NCBI RefSeq assembly: GCF_025060375.1
Contig: NZ_JANXCG010000093.1
Coordinates: 1-64,000, forward strand
Reading direction: 5' to 3'
DNA length: 64,000 nucleotides
Source: Meiothermus sp.
GTDB taxonomy: Bacteria; Deinococcota; Deinococci; Deinococcales; Thermaceae
Made by a program: the position numbers and the translations under genes. Below, piece after piece: positions 27,493 through 37,190 of this stretch; the stretch's first letter is position 1, and each line of letters starts with the position of its first letter. The notes beneath the pieces are model-generated. The model saw only the letters and a program-made list of their open reading frames with translations, did no database searches and was not told the origin of the DNA.

Positions 27493-28227
27493 CTAGCCGC
27501 TGTTGCCCGGGCGCTGGGCACGCTCAAAGATGAGGGCTTCTCCTACCCGGCCCACCAACATCCCCACCGCAGGGGAGGCAGCCACCTGGGCGCAAAAGGG
27601 AACATCAGCCTCCAGACCCACCTGGCGCAAGGCCGCGGCCGCGGCAGAGAGGTGCAGGGGCTCCAGGGGGTCGGGGTAGGTGCGGCGGGTGGTGAGGGCG
27701 ATGAGGGCCCCATCCTCCAGCTCGTATGAGCCCATGATCTGCAGGTACTCGGCCAGCACACCGGCGGTGTACACGTCGTCAAGGCCGATGCGCCCCTCCT
27801 TGCCTGCGCAAAGCACGGCCACCTCCTCCGTGGCGAGCTGATGGGCCAACCGAGCCGCGGCGTGGGCATTGTACAGGGAGGCCAGAAGCACATGCTTGGC
27901 GCTTCGGGCTGCCAGGTGGGCGGTGCGGGTGCCATTGGTGGTGCTCATCACCACGATTTTGCCGCCCACCGGGGCCTGCTGGGCCTCGCGGGGGGAGTTG
28001 CCGTAATCAAAGCCCGCAGGCCTCACGCCCCCCTCCTCCCCTGCCAGCACCACGTCCTCGTCGCGGAAGGCTCGAGCGCTCTCCAGGCTTGGGGTAAGGT
28101 AGAGGGCTCGAGCCCCAGCCTCCAGAAAGGCCGAGGCCGTGGTGGTCGCACGAATCACGTCCACCACCAGGACCACGTCTATGTAGCTCAAGTTCTCCTG
28201 GGGAAGCAAGTCCACCCGCAATCGCAT
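27493..28227 (-). CDS. comB: 2-phosphosulfolactate phosphatase family protein (ComB)
   Basis: Mg-dependent acid phosphatase family named for coenzyme M biosynthesis (phosphosulfolactate to sulfolactate). The ComB pattern is seen in [20 protein letters not shown], the [17 protein letters not shown] loop, [13 protein letters not shown] and [17 protein letters not shown]. Length is 244 aa. Thermaceae are not known to make coenzyme M, so sulfolactate metabolism or another phosphatase activity is more likely. It lies 12 bases downstream of the CRP-like gene and 15 before the arginase gene. Confidence 0.87.
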   Translation of the reverse strand: MRLRVDLLPQENLSYIDVVLVVDVIRATTTASAFLEAGARALYLTPSLESARAFRDEDVVLAGEEGGVRPAGFDYGNSPREAQQAPVGGKIVVMSTTNGTRTAHLAARSAKHVLLASLYNAHAAARLAHQLATEEVAVLCAGKEGRIGLDDVYTAGVLAEYLQIMGSYELEDGALIALTTRRTYPDPLEPLHLSAAAAALRQVGLEADVPFCAQVAASPAVGMLVGRVGEALIFERAQRPGNSG

Positions 28228-28239
28228 AGGGTCCCCAGG

Positions 28240-28917
28240 CTAGCGAAGGCCGAAGAGTACCTCTTCCAAGCCCGCAGGGTCCAGGATTTCCACGTACCCA
28301 GGACCCACCCGAACCAGCTGCTCCTCCCGCAGGGCGTGCAGCACCCGGGTCACCGTCTCGCGGCTGGTACCGGAAAGCTGGGCCAGTTCCTGGTGGGTGA
28401 GCTTCATCCGGGTTCCGTCCCCATAGCGCTGTTTGCGCAGCTTGGTGAGGGCATAGGCCACCCGGCCCCGGGCTTCCTCAAAGGAGAGGACCTCCAGCTC
28501 GAGGTCGGCCTCGCGGAGCCGACGGGCGAGAATGGTGGCCAGGTTGTGCAGAATCTCCGGCCACTTGCGCACCAGGCTCCAGTAGGCGTCCTGGTACAGC
28601 ACCAGAAGCACCGAATCCACCGTGGTCTCGGCCGAGGCACTGCGGGGTTGGTCGTCCAGCAGGCTCATCTCACCGAAGACCTCCCCCGGACCCAGGTAGG
28701 CGAACATCCGCTCCCGGCCATCCAGGTAGGTCCGGTAGATGCGCACCTGGCCGCTTTGCACAATGTAGAGCGCGGCCCCCACATCCCCAGCCTCAAACAC
28801 CTTCTTCCCGGCCGGGTAGTTGCGGGTCACAAAGGCCTCGCGGGCAACCTCGAGGGCTTGCGGCGGCACTTTGTGAAATAGAGGGGTCTTGGCCAGCACC
28901 TGGGTGTCCACCAACAT
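28240..28917 (-). CDS. CRP/FNR-family transcriptional regulator
   Basis: Global regulator with a cyclic-nucleotide-binding fold (about 1-125; FEAGDVGAALYIVQSGQVRIY, PGEVFGEMSLLDDQPRSASAE) and a CRP-type HTH (KLTHQELAQLSGTSRETVTRVL). PGEVFGEMSLLDDQPRSASA keeps the Arg and Ser positions used to hold the phosphate of cAMP, so ligand binding is possible, though several Thermus paralogues work without ligand. Length is 225 aa. The ATG at 28917 lies seven bases after a -10 box, with TTGGCA 18 bases further up, so the mRNA should be leaderless. It is divergent from an ABC ATPase gene with overlapping promoters. Confidence 0.9.
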   Translation of the reverse strand: MLVDTQVLAKTPLFHKVPPQALEVAREAFVTRNYPAGKKVFEAGDVGAALYIVQSGQVRIYRTYLDGRERMFAYLGPGEVFGEMSLLDDQPRSASAETTVDSVLLVLYQDAYWSLVRKWPEILHNLATILARRLREADLELEVLSFEEARGRVAYALTKLRKQRYGDGTRMKLTHQELAQLSGTSRETVTRVLHALREEQLVRVGPGYVEILDPAGLEEVLFGLR

Positions 28918-28921
28918 CAGG

Positions 28922-28954
28922 TACACTCTACAAGGGTGCGTAACGGTTTGCCAA
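28922..28954. promoter_or_regulatory. Overlapping divergent promoters (CRP-like gene / ABC ATPase gene)
   Basis: On the minus strand TTGGCA (28949-28954) and TAGAGT (28925-28930) with an 18-base spacer drive the CRP-like gene. On the plus strand TACACT (28922-28927) lies eight bases before the GTG of the ABC ATPase gene. The two -10 boxes physically overlap, so only one polymerase can initiate at a time. The minus-strand promoter is well supported. The plus-strand one has only its -10 element. Confidence 0.55.
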
Positions 28955-29595
28955 TAGCGGGTAACACCCCGGTTTTGGAGGCGCTGGAGCTGGGTTTTCG
29001 CTACGGCGAGGTGGAGCTCTTTTGGGGGCTGAGCTTCACCCTGCAAAGGGCCCAGGCGCGGGTGGTGCTGGGGCCCTCCGGAAGCGGCAAGACCACCTTG
29101 TTGCACCTTCTGGCCGGGCTTTTGAGGATTCAGGTGGGCGATGTGCGCTGGGAAGGCAGGAGCATCCGCCAGGAAGGCGAGGAAAAGCTAGCCCAGCGGC
29201 GCCTTCACACCATTGGCCTGGTTTTCCAGCACCACTACCTACAGCCTGAGCTTACCGCGCTGGAAAACGTGCTGGTGCCGGGCTACCTGGCGGACCGCGT
29301 GGACATCGGCTGGGGCCTGGAGCTGTTAGAGCGGGTGGGCCTCGGAGAGCGGGCTCACCTGCTGCCCAAAGCGCTATCCGGAGGGGAACGCCAGCGGGTG
29401 GCGCTGGCTCGAGCCCTCTACAATCGGCCTAAGGTCCTCCTAGCCGACGAGCCCACCGGCAGCCTCGACCGGCGCAACGCGGAAAGGGTGATGGCGCTGA
29501 TGCTCTCGCTGTCCCAAGAGCTTGGCACCGCCCTCCTTCTGGCCACCCACGATGAGCACCTGGTGGCGGGCCTGCCGGAGATTCGCCTAGGTTGA
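28936..29595 (+). CDS. ABC transporter ATP-binding protein (LolD/MacB-like)
   Basis: Nucleotide-binding subunit. Walker A GPSGSGKTTLLHLLAGLL, Q-loop GLVFQHHYLQPELTALENVL, signature LSGGERQRVALARALYN, Walker B VLLADEPTGSLD and H-loop LLATHDEH. This sub-type usually partners FtsX-like permeases for lipoproteins or export. No FtsX-like permease is adjacent; the next gene encodes only a 93-aa membrane protein. The GTG at 28936 would give a leaderless mRNA. A slightly later start (near residue 12) cannot be excluded. It is first in the polyketide operon. Confidence 0.87.
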   Translation: MRNGLPIAGNTPVLEALELGFRYGEVELFWGLSFTLQRAQARVVLGPSGSGKTTLLHLLAGLLRIQVGDVRWEGRSIRQEGEEKLAQRRLHTIGLVFQHHYLQPELTALENVLVPGYLADRVDIGWGLELLERVGLGERAHLLPKALSGGERQRVALARALYNRPKVLLADEPTGSLDRRNAERVMALMLSLSQELGTALLLATHDEHLVAGLPEIRLG

Positions 29596-29620
29596 GGGGA
29601 TCTCTGCTAACCTGAGATCG

Positions 29621-29902
29621 ATGTCCCCCTGGCTCTCCTTGGGCCTAGCCCTCTACCTGGCCAACCTGATGGTAGGCCTCTTGGCCCAGCTCGGCCTGGG
29701 CCGCTTTGGTGTGTGGCACCACCTGCTCTACCTGGGGGTTTTCGTCAGCGCAGCGGCGGCGCTGCTTCTGGCCCGCGAACCCTGGCTTCTGCTGACCGTA
29801 GCCTGCTTGGGCGTCTTTCCCAAAGCCCGGCCCCATACCTGGCTCCACCCCACCCTGGCGGCGGTGGGCCTGGTGGGGTACCTGCTCGCGGCCTGGGGGT
29901 AG
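29621..29902 (+). CDS. Small membrane protein in the polyketide operon
   Basis: A 93-residue protein with about three membrane helices ([20 protein letters not shown], then [19 protein letters not shown] and a C-terminal [11 protein letters not shown]). It starts 25 bases after the ABC ATPase gene and ends two bases before the nitroreductase gene. No family is recognised. It is too short to be a typical ABC permease, but it is the only membrane partner directly next to the ATPase. Confidence 0.68.
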   Translation: MSPWLSLGLALYLANLMVGLLAQLGLGRFGVWHHLLYLGVFVSAAAALLLAREPWLLLTVACLGVFPKARPHTWLHPTLAAVGLVGYLLAAWG

Positions 29903-29904
29903 TT

Positions 29905-30687
29905 ATGGAGTTCCTGGAAGTCCTAAACAAACGCAAAACCACCAACGGCCCCTTTCTGGATAGGCCCGTGGCCAAGGAACACCAGCGCCTCCTGATGGAG
30001 GCGGCCAGCCGGGCCCCCAGCCACTTCAACTCCCAACCCTGGCGCTTTGTCCTCATCGAAGACCCGGCCAAGCGGGAGCAGATCGCCGAGATTGGGGGGC
30101 GCACCATGCGGCAGCTCATCGCCGATGGCCGCTTTTTTGAGCGCTACCGCCGCTACTTCCGCTTCAGCCAAAAGGAGATGGAGGAAAGGCGGGACGGCAT
30201 CCTAATTGACCATCTGCCCTCGCTCCTGCGCCCGTTCACCCGCCAGGCCATGCGCCCTTGGGCCACCAGGTTGCTGCGGCTGTTGCGGGTTCCCGAAATC
30301 CTGGGGGAGGACAACCGGAGGCTGGTGGCAGGCTCCCCCCTCCTGCTGGCGGCCCTTCTGGACAAGGAGGAGTATCGGCCCGGGGAGCTGTCCGGCTTCT
30401 ACAGCCTGCTGGCCCTTGGAATGGCCATTGAAAACATCTGGCTGACCACGGTCGAGCTGGGCATGGGCATCCAGTTCATCTCCACGCCCATGGAGGTGCC
30501 CGAGGCCTGGGAGGAGGTCAAGCAGCTGCTGGAGGTGCCAGAGAACCTCGAGCTCATGGCCCTGTACCGCCTGGGCTACCTACCCCCGGAGCCCCCGAGA
30601 CCCCGCATAGACTGGCAGTCCCACCAGCGCAAGCGCCTATCCCAGTTCGTCTTCCGGGACTCCTGCAGCACCCCTGAGGAGGACTAG
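29905..30687 (+). CDS. Nitroreductase-family flavoprotein
   Basis: FMN-dependent oxidoreductase of the nitroreductase superfamily. FMN-binding Arg/Ser positions are seen in [17 protein letters not shown] and [20 protein letters not shown]. The dimer helix [24 protein letters not shown] is cut here as [20 protein letters not shown], with the late [14 protein letters not shown] motif. The product is 260 aa, with an insert (about 75-150) longer than in typical members. The ATG at 29905 is used; its stop abuts the polyketide synthase start. A redox tailoring role on the polyketide product is an inference from the operon. Confidence 0.85.
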   Translation: MEFLEVLNKRKTTNGPFLDRPVAKEHQRLLMEAASRAPSHFNSQPWRFVLIEDPAKREQIAEIGGRTMRQLIADGRFFERYRRYFRFSQKEMEERRDGILIDHLPSLLRPFTRQAMRPWATRLLRLLRVPEILGEDNRRLVAGSPLLLAALLDKEEYRPGELSGFYSLLALGMAIENIWLTTVELGMGIQFISTPMEVPEAWEEVKQLLEVPENLELMALYRLGYLPPEPPRPRIDWQSHQRKRLSQFVFRDSCSTPEED

Positions 30688-31731
30688 ATGGACCTCCCAC
30701 GCGTCCTGGCCGTAGCCACCGCCGCACCCCCCCACGCGGTGACCCAGGCTGAGGTGCGGCAGGCGGTGGAGGCGCTGTTCTCCCCGATGGTGGGCCTGGA
30801 GCGGATGCTGGCGGTTTTCGAAAATACCGGGATTGTCAAGCGCCACCTGTCGGCCCCCCTGAACTGGTTCAGGCAGACCCGGAGCTTTGCTGAGAAAAAC
30901 CAGGTCTGGTTTGAGGTAGCGCTTGGGCTTTGTGAGAGGGCGGCCAAAGAAGCCCTTGCCAAAGCCCAGGTTCCTCCCCAGGAGGTGGGGGCGGTGGTGC
31001 TTGTCACCACCACCGGCATCGCCACCCCCAGCCTAGAAGCCCACCTACTCCAGCGGCTCGGCCTTCCCCTGGGGGCTCTGCGGCTACCCCTGTGGGGCCT
31101 GGGCTGCGCCGGAGGAGCCGCAGGGCTGGCCCGGGCCGCTGACCTGGCCCGGCTCTACCCCAACCGGCCCGTGCTGCTGCTGGCGGTGGAGCTTTGCAGC
31201 CTGACCTTCCTGCAGGGCGACCTGAGCAAGAGCAACCTGGTGGCCACCAGCCTCTTCGCCGACGGGGCGGCTGCGGTCCTGCTGGGGATGGGGGAAGGCC
31301 CTGGACCCCGGGTTCTGGGGGGCTTCAGCCAGCTAATGCCCCAAAGCTACGATGTGATGGGCTGGGATGTGGTGGAGGAGGGCCTCAAGGTGCGCTTTTC
31401 AAGGAGCATACCGGCCCTGGTGCGAAACCACCTGCCCGCCCTGGTCCGGGAAGGGCTAGCCCAGCACGGGTTATCCCCGGAGGAAATCGGGGCCTGGACG
31501 CTGCACCCTGGGGGTGCCAAGGTGCTCCAGGCCTACCAGGAGGGTCTGGGGATAGACGCCGGGAGCCTGGAGGTGGCCTGGGCGGTGCTCAGGGAATTCG
31601 GCAACATGTCAAGCCCCACCGTACTCTTCGTCCTGGCCGAACAGATGCGCGGGGCACCCCCGCCTGGCCCTGGGGTGCTGCTCGCCTTGGGCCCGGGGTT
31701 TGCCGCTGAGGGGGTGGTGCTCCTCTGGTAA
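30688..31731 (+). CDS. Type III polyketide synthase (chalcone/alkylpyrone synthase family)
   Basis: Homodimeric condensing enzyme that extends acyl-CoA with malonyl-CoA. The catalytic triad is Cys140 (LWGLGCAGGAAGL), His273 (TLHPGG) and Asn306 (FGNMSSPTVLF), which places it with chalcone synthase-type rather than FabH-type enzymes. Length is 347 aa. It starts immediately after the nitroreductase stop and is followed after 14 bases by an isoprenylcysteine-methyltransferase-like gene, the same pairing as Bacillus bpsA-bpsB. By analogy the product is probably a long-chain alkylpyrone. This is inference. Confidence 0.92.
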   Translation: MDLPRVLAVATAAPPHAVTQAEVRQAVEALFSPMVGLERMLAVFENTGIVKRHLSAPLNWFRQTRSFAEKNQVWFEVALGLCERAAKEALAKAQVPPQEVGAVVLVTTTGIATPSLEAHLLQRLGLPLGALRLPLWGLGCAGGAAGLARAADLARLYPNRPVLLLAVELCSLTFLQGDLSKSNLVATSLFADGAAAVLLGMGEGPGPRVLGGFSQLMPQSYDVMGWDVVEEGLKVRFSRSIPALVRNHLPALVREGLAQHGLSPEEIGAWTLHPGGAKVLQAYQEGLGIDAGSLEVAWAVLREFGNMSSPTVLFVLAEQMRGAPPPGPGVLLALGPGFAAEGVVLLW

Positions 31732-31745
31732 CCCTCTGGCTGGCG

Positions 31746-32234
31746 GTGGGCTTCGTGGCCCTGCAGCGGCTCACCGAGCTATGGCTGGCCGAGCGCAACC
31801 GCCGATGGGCCCTGGCTCGAGGGGCCAAGGAGTACGGGCAGGGGCACTATCCCCTCTTCTTCGCCTTACACCTGGGCTGGCTGATGGGCTGGGTCCTGGA
31901 GGGCCTGTGGCGGGGCCAGCCCTCCGGCCTGTGGGGGCTCTGGCTGGCGGTCTTCCTGCTGGCCCAGGGGCTGCGCTACTGGGCCATTGCCACCCTGGGG
32001 CCCTACTGGAACACCCGTATTCTCATTGTCCCTGGGGGAAGGCGGATCCAGGAAGGACCCTACCGCTACCTGCGCCACCCAAACTACCTGGCGGTCTCCC
32101 TCGAGCTCGTGGCCCTGCCGCTCATCTTCAACGCCTGGATTACCGCCTTGGTAACCAGCCTGCTCAACGCCTGGCTGCTCCTGAGGGTACGCATCCCCGC
32201 CGAGGAAGCAGCCCTGCGAGGCTACCAAGAGTAG
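31746..32234 (+). CDS. Isoprenylcysteine carboxyl methyltransferase-like protein (BpsB/YpbQ-like)
   Basis: Integral-membrane SAM-dependent methyltransferase of the ICMT family. The 162-residue protein has four to five helices and the family C-terminal signature: GGRRIQEGPYRYLRHPNYLA, then LVALPLIFNAWITALV and a final RIPAEEAALRGY. In Bacillus the partner of a type III PKS (BpsB) O-methylates alkylpyrones. The position directly after the PKS gene supports the same role here. The GTG at 31746 is the best start; CTG or further upstream in-frame codons are weaker. Confidence 0.87.
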   Translation: MGFVALQRLTELWLAERNRRWALARGAKEYGQGHYPLFFALHLGWLMGWVLEGLWRGQPSGLWGLWLAVFLLAQGLRYWAIATLGPYWNTRILIVPGGRRIQEGPYRYLRHPNYLAVSLELVALPLIFNAWITALVTSLLNAWLLLRVRIPAEEAALRGYQE

Positions 32235-32254
32235 GCCCAGCCCCGGCGGGCCCC

Positions 32255-33841
32255 TCAACCCTTGAAGACGGGCTGGTCCTTCACCAAAGGGTAGGCATAC
32301 CCATCGGTGAGGGCCTTGAGGGAGGCCTCCAGGTTGTTCTTGCTGGCCCCCACGGTGCTCCAGCGCTCCCCCCCCCGGCGCATCTCAATCATCACCCGCA
32401 CCCCCGAGGCCGTTCCCGCCTCCTGGCCCGAGAGGATGCGCACCTTGTAGTCCGACAGCTCAATCTCCCCAATCTCCGGGTAAAAGGGCTCAATCGCCTT
32501 ACGGAAAGCCTTGTCCAGGGCGGAGACCGGGCCGTACTGGCTCTCGGCCGCGGTGTGCTGCAGCGTGTCCCCCACCCGCACCCGCACGGTAGCCTCAGCC
32601 CAGGTGGGGGTCTCGGGGTCGGCGTCGGCCACGTGCACGAAGACCGTAAAGCCCTCCACACTAAAGGGCATCACGCCCCCCCGCAAGCGATGGGCCAACA
32701 GGTAGAAGCTGGCCTCGGCCCCCTCAAAGGCATACCCGGCGTGCTCGAGCTGCTTCACCTCGCTCAAAAGCGCCCCCGCGGCCTCCTTGGGCACCTCCAC
32801 CCCTACCTCGGCCAGCTTGGCCAGCAGGTTGCTTCGGCCCGAAAGGTCGGATACCAAGACCCGCCGGGTATTCCCCACCACCTCGGGCGGGATATGCTCG
32901 TAGGTGCGGGGGTCCTTGAGCACCGCTGAGACGTGAATACCTCCCTTGTGGGCGAAGGCCGCATCCCCCACATAGGGGGCCCGGAGATTGGGGGTCAGGT
33001 TGGCCCGCTCGTCCACAAAGTGGGAAACCTCGCGAAGCTGGGTCAGCTTAGCCCTGCTGAGCCCCTTCAGCTCGAGGCCGTACTTGAGCATCAGGTTGGG
33101 AATTGCGCTGGTCAGGTTCAGATTTCCGCAGCGCTCCCCATAGCCGTTGATGGTGCCTTGCACATGGGTCGCCCCAGCCCGCACCGCAGCCAGGGCATTG
33201 GCCACCGCCAGCTCGGCGTCGTTGTGAGGGTGGATGCCAATGGTCAGCCCAGGGAAGGCCTCGCGCACAGCCTTGGTGATCTCGTAGACCTCCTCCGGAA
33301 GGCTACCCCCGTTGGTATCGCATAGGCAAAGCGTGTCGGCCCCTCCCCGCACCGCGGCCTCCAGCGTCTCCATCGCGTAGGCCCGGTTGGCCTTGTAGCC
33401 ATCGAAGAAGTGCTCGGCGTCGTGAATTACCCGCTTTCCCTTCTCTACCAGGTAGCGGTAGGTCTCCTCGATCATGCGGAGGTTTTCCTCCAAGGAGACC
33501 TCCAGCGCGTGAAGCACGTGGAAGTCCCAGCTCTTGGCCACCACCGTAACCACCGGGGTACCCGCCTCCACCATGGCCACCACTGAGGGGTCTTCCTCGG
33601 GCCGCAGCCCCTTGCGCCGGGTAGAGCCAAAGGCGCAAAGCTGGGTCTCCCCCAGGTCTACCCCCTTCATGCGGGCAAAGAACTCCGCATCCTTGGGGTT
33701 AGAACCAGGCCAGCCGCCCTCAATGAGGGGAATCCCAAAGGCCGCCAACCGCTTGGCAATAGCAACCTTGTCGTCCGAGGAAAGGCTCACCGCCTCACCT
33801 TGGGTGCCGTCGCGCAGGGTGGTATCCAGAATCTCAATCAA
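32255..33841 (-). CDS. cimA: (R)-Citramalate synthase
   Basis: Condenses pyruvate and acetyl-CoA to citramalate, the threonine-independent entry to isoleucine synthesis. The N-terminal catalytic motif is LDTTLRDGTQGEAVSLSSDD, the metal site includes GIHPHNDAELAVANALAAV, and GTINGYGERCGN is diagnostic. The C-terminal LeuA-type regulatory domain starts near residue 395, so feedback inhibition by isoleucine is expected. Length is 528 aa. The TTG start at 33841 is preceded by GAGGGGG. It is the last gene of the ilv-leu operon, 182 bases after leuA. Confidence 0.94.
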   Translation of the reverse strand: MIEILDTTLRDGTQGEAVSLSSDDKVAIAKRLAAFGIPLIEGGWPGSNPKDAEFFARMKGVDLGETQLCAFGSTRRKGLRPEEDPSVVAMVEAGTPVVTVVAKSWDFHVLHALEVSLEENLRMIEETYRYLVEKGKRVIHDAEHFFDGYKANRAYAMETLEAAVRGGADTLCLCDTNGGSLPEEVYEITKAVREAFPGLTIGIHPHNDAELAVANALAAVRAGATHVQGTINGYGERCGNLNLTSAIPNLMLKYGLELKGLSRAKLTQLREVSHFVDERANLTPNLRAPYVGDAAFAHKGGIHVSAVLKDPRTYEHIPPEVVGNTRRVLVSDLSGRSNLLAKLAEVGVEVPKEAAGALLSEVKQLEHAGYAFEGAEASFYLLAHRLRGGVMPFSVEGFTVFVHVADADPETPTWAEATVRVRVGDTLQHTAAESQYGPVSALDKAFRKAIEPFYPEIGEIELSDYKVRILSGQEAGTASGVRVMIEMRRGGERWSTVGASKNNLEASLKALTDGYAYPLVKDQPVFKG

Positions 33842-33844
33842 GCC

Positions 33845-33901
33845 CTACCCCCTCAAAATCAGACCAACCACAAAGATGGCCGCTACAGGGTCTTCAGCCA
33901 C
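33845..33901 (-). CDS. Putative 18-residue branched-chain-rich upstream ORF of cimA
   Basis: In the leuA-cimA gap a GTG-initiated 18-codon frame encodes MAEDPVAAIFVVGLILRG and stops three bases before the TTG of cimA. The cimA ribosome binding site lies inside its last codons. Seven of 18 residues are Val, Ile or Leu, and the core VVGL is shared with the ilvB leader peptide. Ile is coded by ATC and ATT, and GTT, GGT and TTG also occur. It could regulate or couple cimA translation. I see no terminator after it, so it may be chance; confidence is low. Confidence 0.35.
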   Translation of the reverse strand: MAEDPVAAIFVVGLILRG

Positions 33902-34023
33902 AGCCCTCCGGTCCCCGCGTCGGCGCTGAAAAGCTGGCCATATCGCCCGTCAGGGCCTCCGGGAGCGCGGGAAGTCCGCCGCGAGGGTGCATTCGCCGAA
34001 CCTCAGGCACCCGGGGGCCAACC

Positions 34024-35583
34024 CTACTTCCCCAGCCCCGAGCGCTGCACCTCTTCTAGCGACCTCGGGTGCCGTGCCGACTGGCCGGTGGCCAGCTTGT
34101 TGGCCGCATCCAGGTAGGCCCGGGCCGAGGCCTCGATGATGTCGGGGGACACGCCATGGCCGGTGGCAAGCACCTCACCCAGCTTGAGCTTGACCGTCAC
34201 CTCGCCCAGCGCCTCGGTGGTGCCGGTGACCGCCTCCACCCGGTAGAGCTCGAGCTCCGGCTTGAAGCCGATAGCCTCCGAGAGCGCCTTGTACACCGCG
34301 TCCACCGGGCCATCGCCAATTGCGGTGGTGGTCACGAGGCCCTTGGGCGTCTCCAGGCTCACCGTAGCGGTGGGCAGCATCCCATAGCCGGAGAAGAACT
34401 GAAGCCGCTCCAGGCGGAAAAGATGAGGGGTGGTCACCGACTCGCTTTCCACCAGGGCCCGCAACTCCTCTGCCTCAATGGGACCCTTGCGCTCCACAAT
34501 CTCCCGGAAGCGGGCAAACACCGCATTGAGCTGGGCGTCGTCCAGCTTGTAACCCAGGTCGGCCAGGGCTTTTTTAACCGCTGCCCGGCCAGAGTGCTTG
34601 CCCAGGACCAACACCGCTGGCTGACGACCCACCAGCTCGGCGTTCATAATCTCGTAGGTCTCCTTGTTCTTTATGACGCCGTCTTGGTGGATGCCTGACT
34701 CGTGGGCAAAGGCGTTGTCCCCCACAATGGCCTTGTTGGGCGGCACCACCATCCCGGTGTAGCGCTCCACCATCCGGCTCATGCGGTAGAGCTCCCGGGT
34801 GTTGATCTGGGTGTAGGCCTGGTAGTGGTCGCGCCGCACGTACAGCGCCATCACCACCTCCTCCAAGCTGGTGTTCCCGGCCCGCTCGCCGATGCCGTTG
34901 ATGGTGCACTCAATCTGGGTAGCCCCATTCTCCACTGCGGCCAGAGCGTTGGCCGTGGCCAGGCCCAAGTCGTCATGGCAGTGGGCCGAGATGTGCACAT
35001 CCCGCCCCCGCACCACCTCCTCCTTGATGCGCCGGATGAGGGCTCCGTACTCCTGTGGGGTCCCATACCCAGTGGTATCGGGGATGTTGATGGTGGTAGC
35101 CCCAGCGTTGATGGCGGTGTCGTAAAGTTTCAAAACGAAGTCTATGTCCGCCCGCATCACATCCTGCGCGCTAAATTCAACATCGTCGGTGAACTGGCGG
35201 GCGTAGCGCACCATGGCGTCGGAGATCTCCAGAATCTCCTCAGGGGTCTTCCTGAGCATGTACTCCAGGTGCACCCTGGAGGCGCTGGTGAACACGTGAA
35301 TCCGCCTCTTCTCGGCCTTCTCCAAGGCCGCCGCGGCCCGTTCGATGTCGAGCTTGTGGGTGCGGGCCAAAGCACAGATCACCGGGCCTTTGACCTCAGC
35401 AGCAATGCGGGACACGCACTCAAACTCGCTGGCCCCGTTGACCGGAAAGCCCGCCTCAATGATGTCCACATTAAGCCGGGCCAGCCCCTGGGCAATCTCC
35501 AGCTTTTGCTGGAGCGAGAGGGCTACCCCAGGGCTTTGCTCACCGTCCCGCAAGGTGGTGTCAAAAATTCGGATGTGCCGCAT
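34024..35583 (-). CDS. leuA: 2-Isopropylmalate synthase
   Basis: First committed enzyme of leucine synthesis (2-oxoisovalerate plus acetyl-CoA). FDTTLRDGEQSPGVALS, the metal-binding HISAHCHDDLGLATANALAA and TINGIGERAGNTSLEEVVMA are intact. The C-terminal regulatory domain (from about residue 390) is present, so leucine feedback is expected. Length is 519 aa. AGGGGAGG precedes the ATG at 35583, 15 bases after ilvC. It is the fourth gene of ilvB-ilvH-ilvC-leuA-cimA. Confidence 0.95.
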   Translation of the reverse strand: MRHIRIFDTTLRDGEQSPGVALSLQQKLEIAQGLARLNVDIIEAGFPVNGASEFECVSRIAAEVKGPVICALARTHKLDIERAAAALEKAEKRRIHVFTSASRVHLEYMLRKTPEEILEISDAMVRYARQFTDDVEFSAQDVMRADIDFVLKLYDTAINAGATTINIPDTTGYGTPQEYGALIRRIKEEVVRGRDVHISAHCHDDLGLATANALAAVENGATQIECTINGIGERAGNTSLEEVVMALYVRRDHYQAYTQINTRELYRMSRMVERYTGMVVPPNKAIVGDNAFAHESGIHQDGVIKNKETYEIMNAELVGRQPAVLVLGKHSGRAAVKKALADLGYKLDDAQLNAVFARFREIVERKGPIEAEELRALVESESVTTPHLFRLERLQFFSGYGMLPTATVSLETPKGLVTTTAIGDGPVDAVYKALSEAIGFKPELELYRVEAVTGTTEALGEVTVKLKLGEVLATGHGVSPDIIEASARAYLDAANKLATGQSARHPRSLEEVQRSGLGK

Positions 35584-35598
35584 GAAACCTCCCCTACC

Positions 35599-37166
<1,568 letters not shown>

Positions 37167-37190
37167 ACCAAAACCTCCTCGACCCTGGGG

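Noticed and set aside
30688..31731. FabH-type ketoacyl-ACP synthase instead of type III PKS
   Set aside because: The sequence around the Cys (LWGLGCAGGAAGL) and the partner ICMT-like gene fit the chalcone/alkylpyrone synthase group better.
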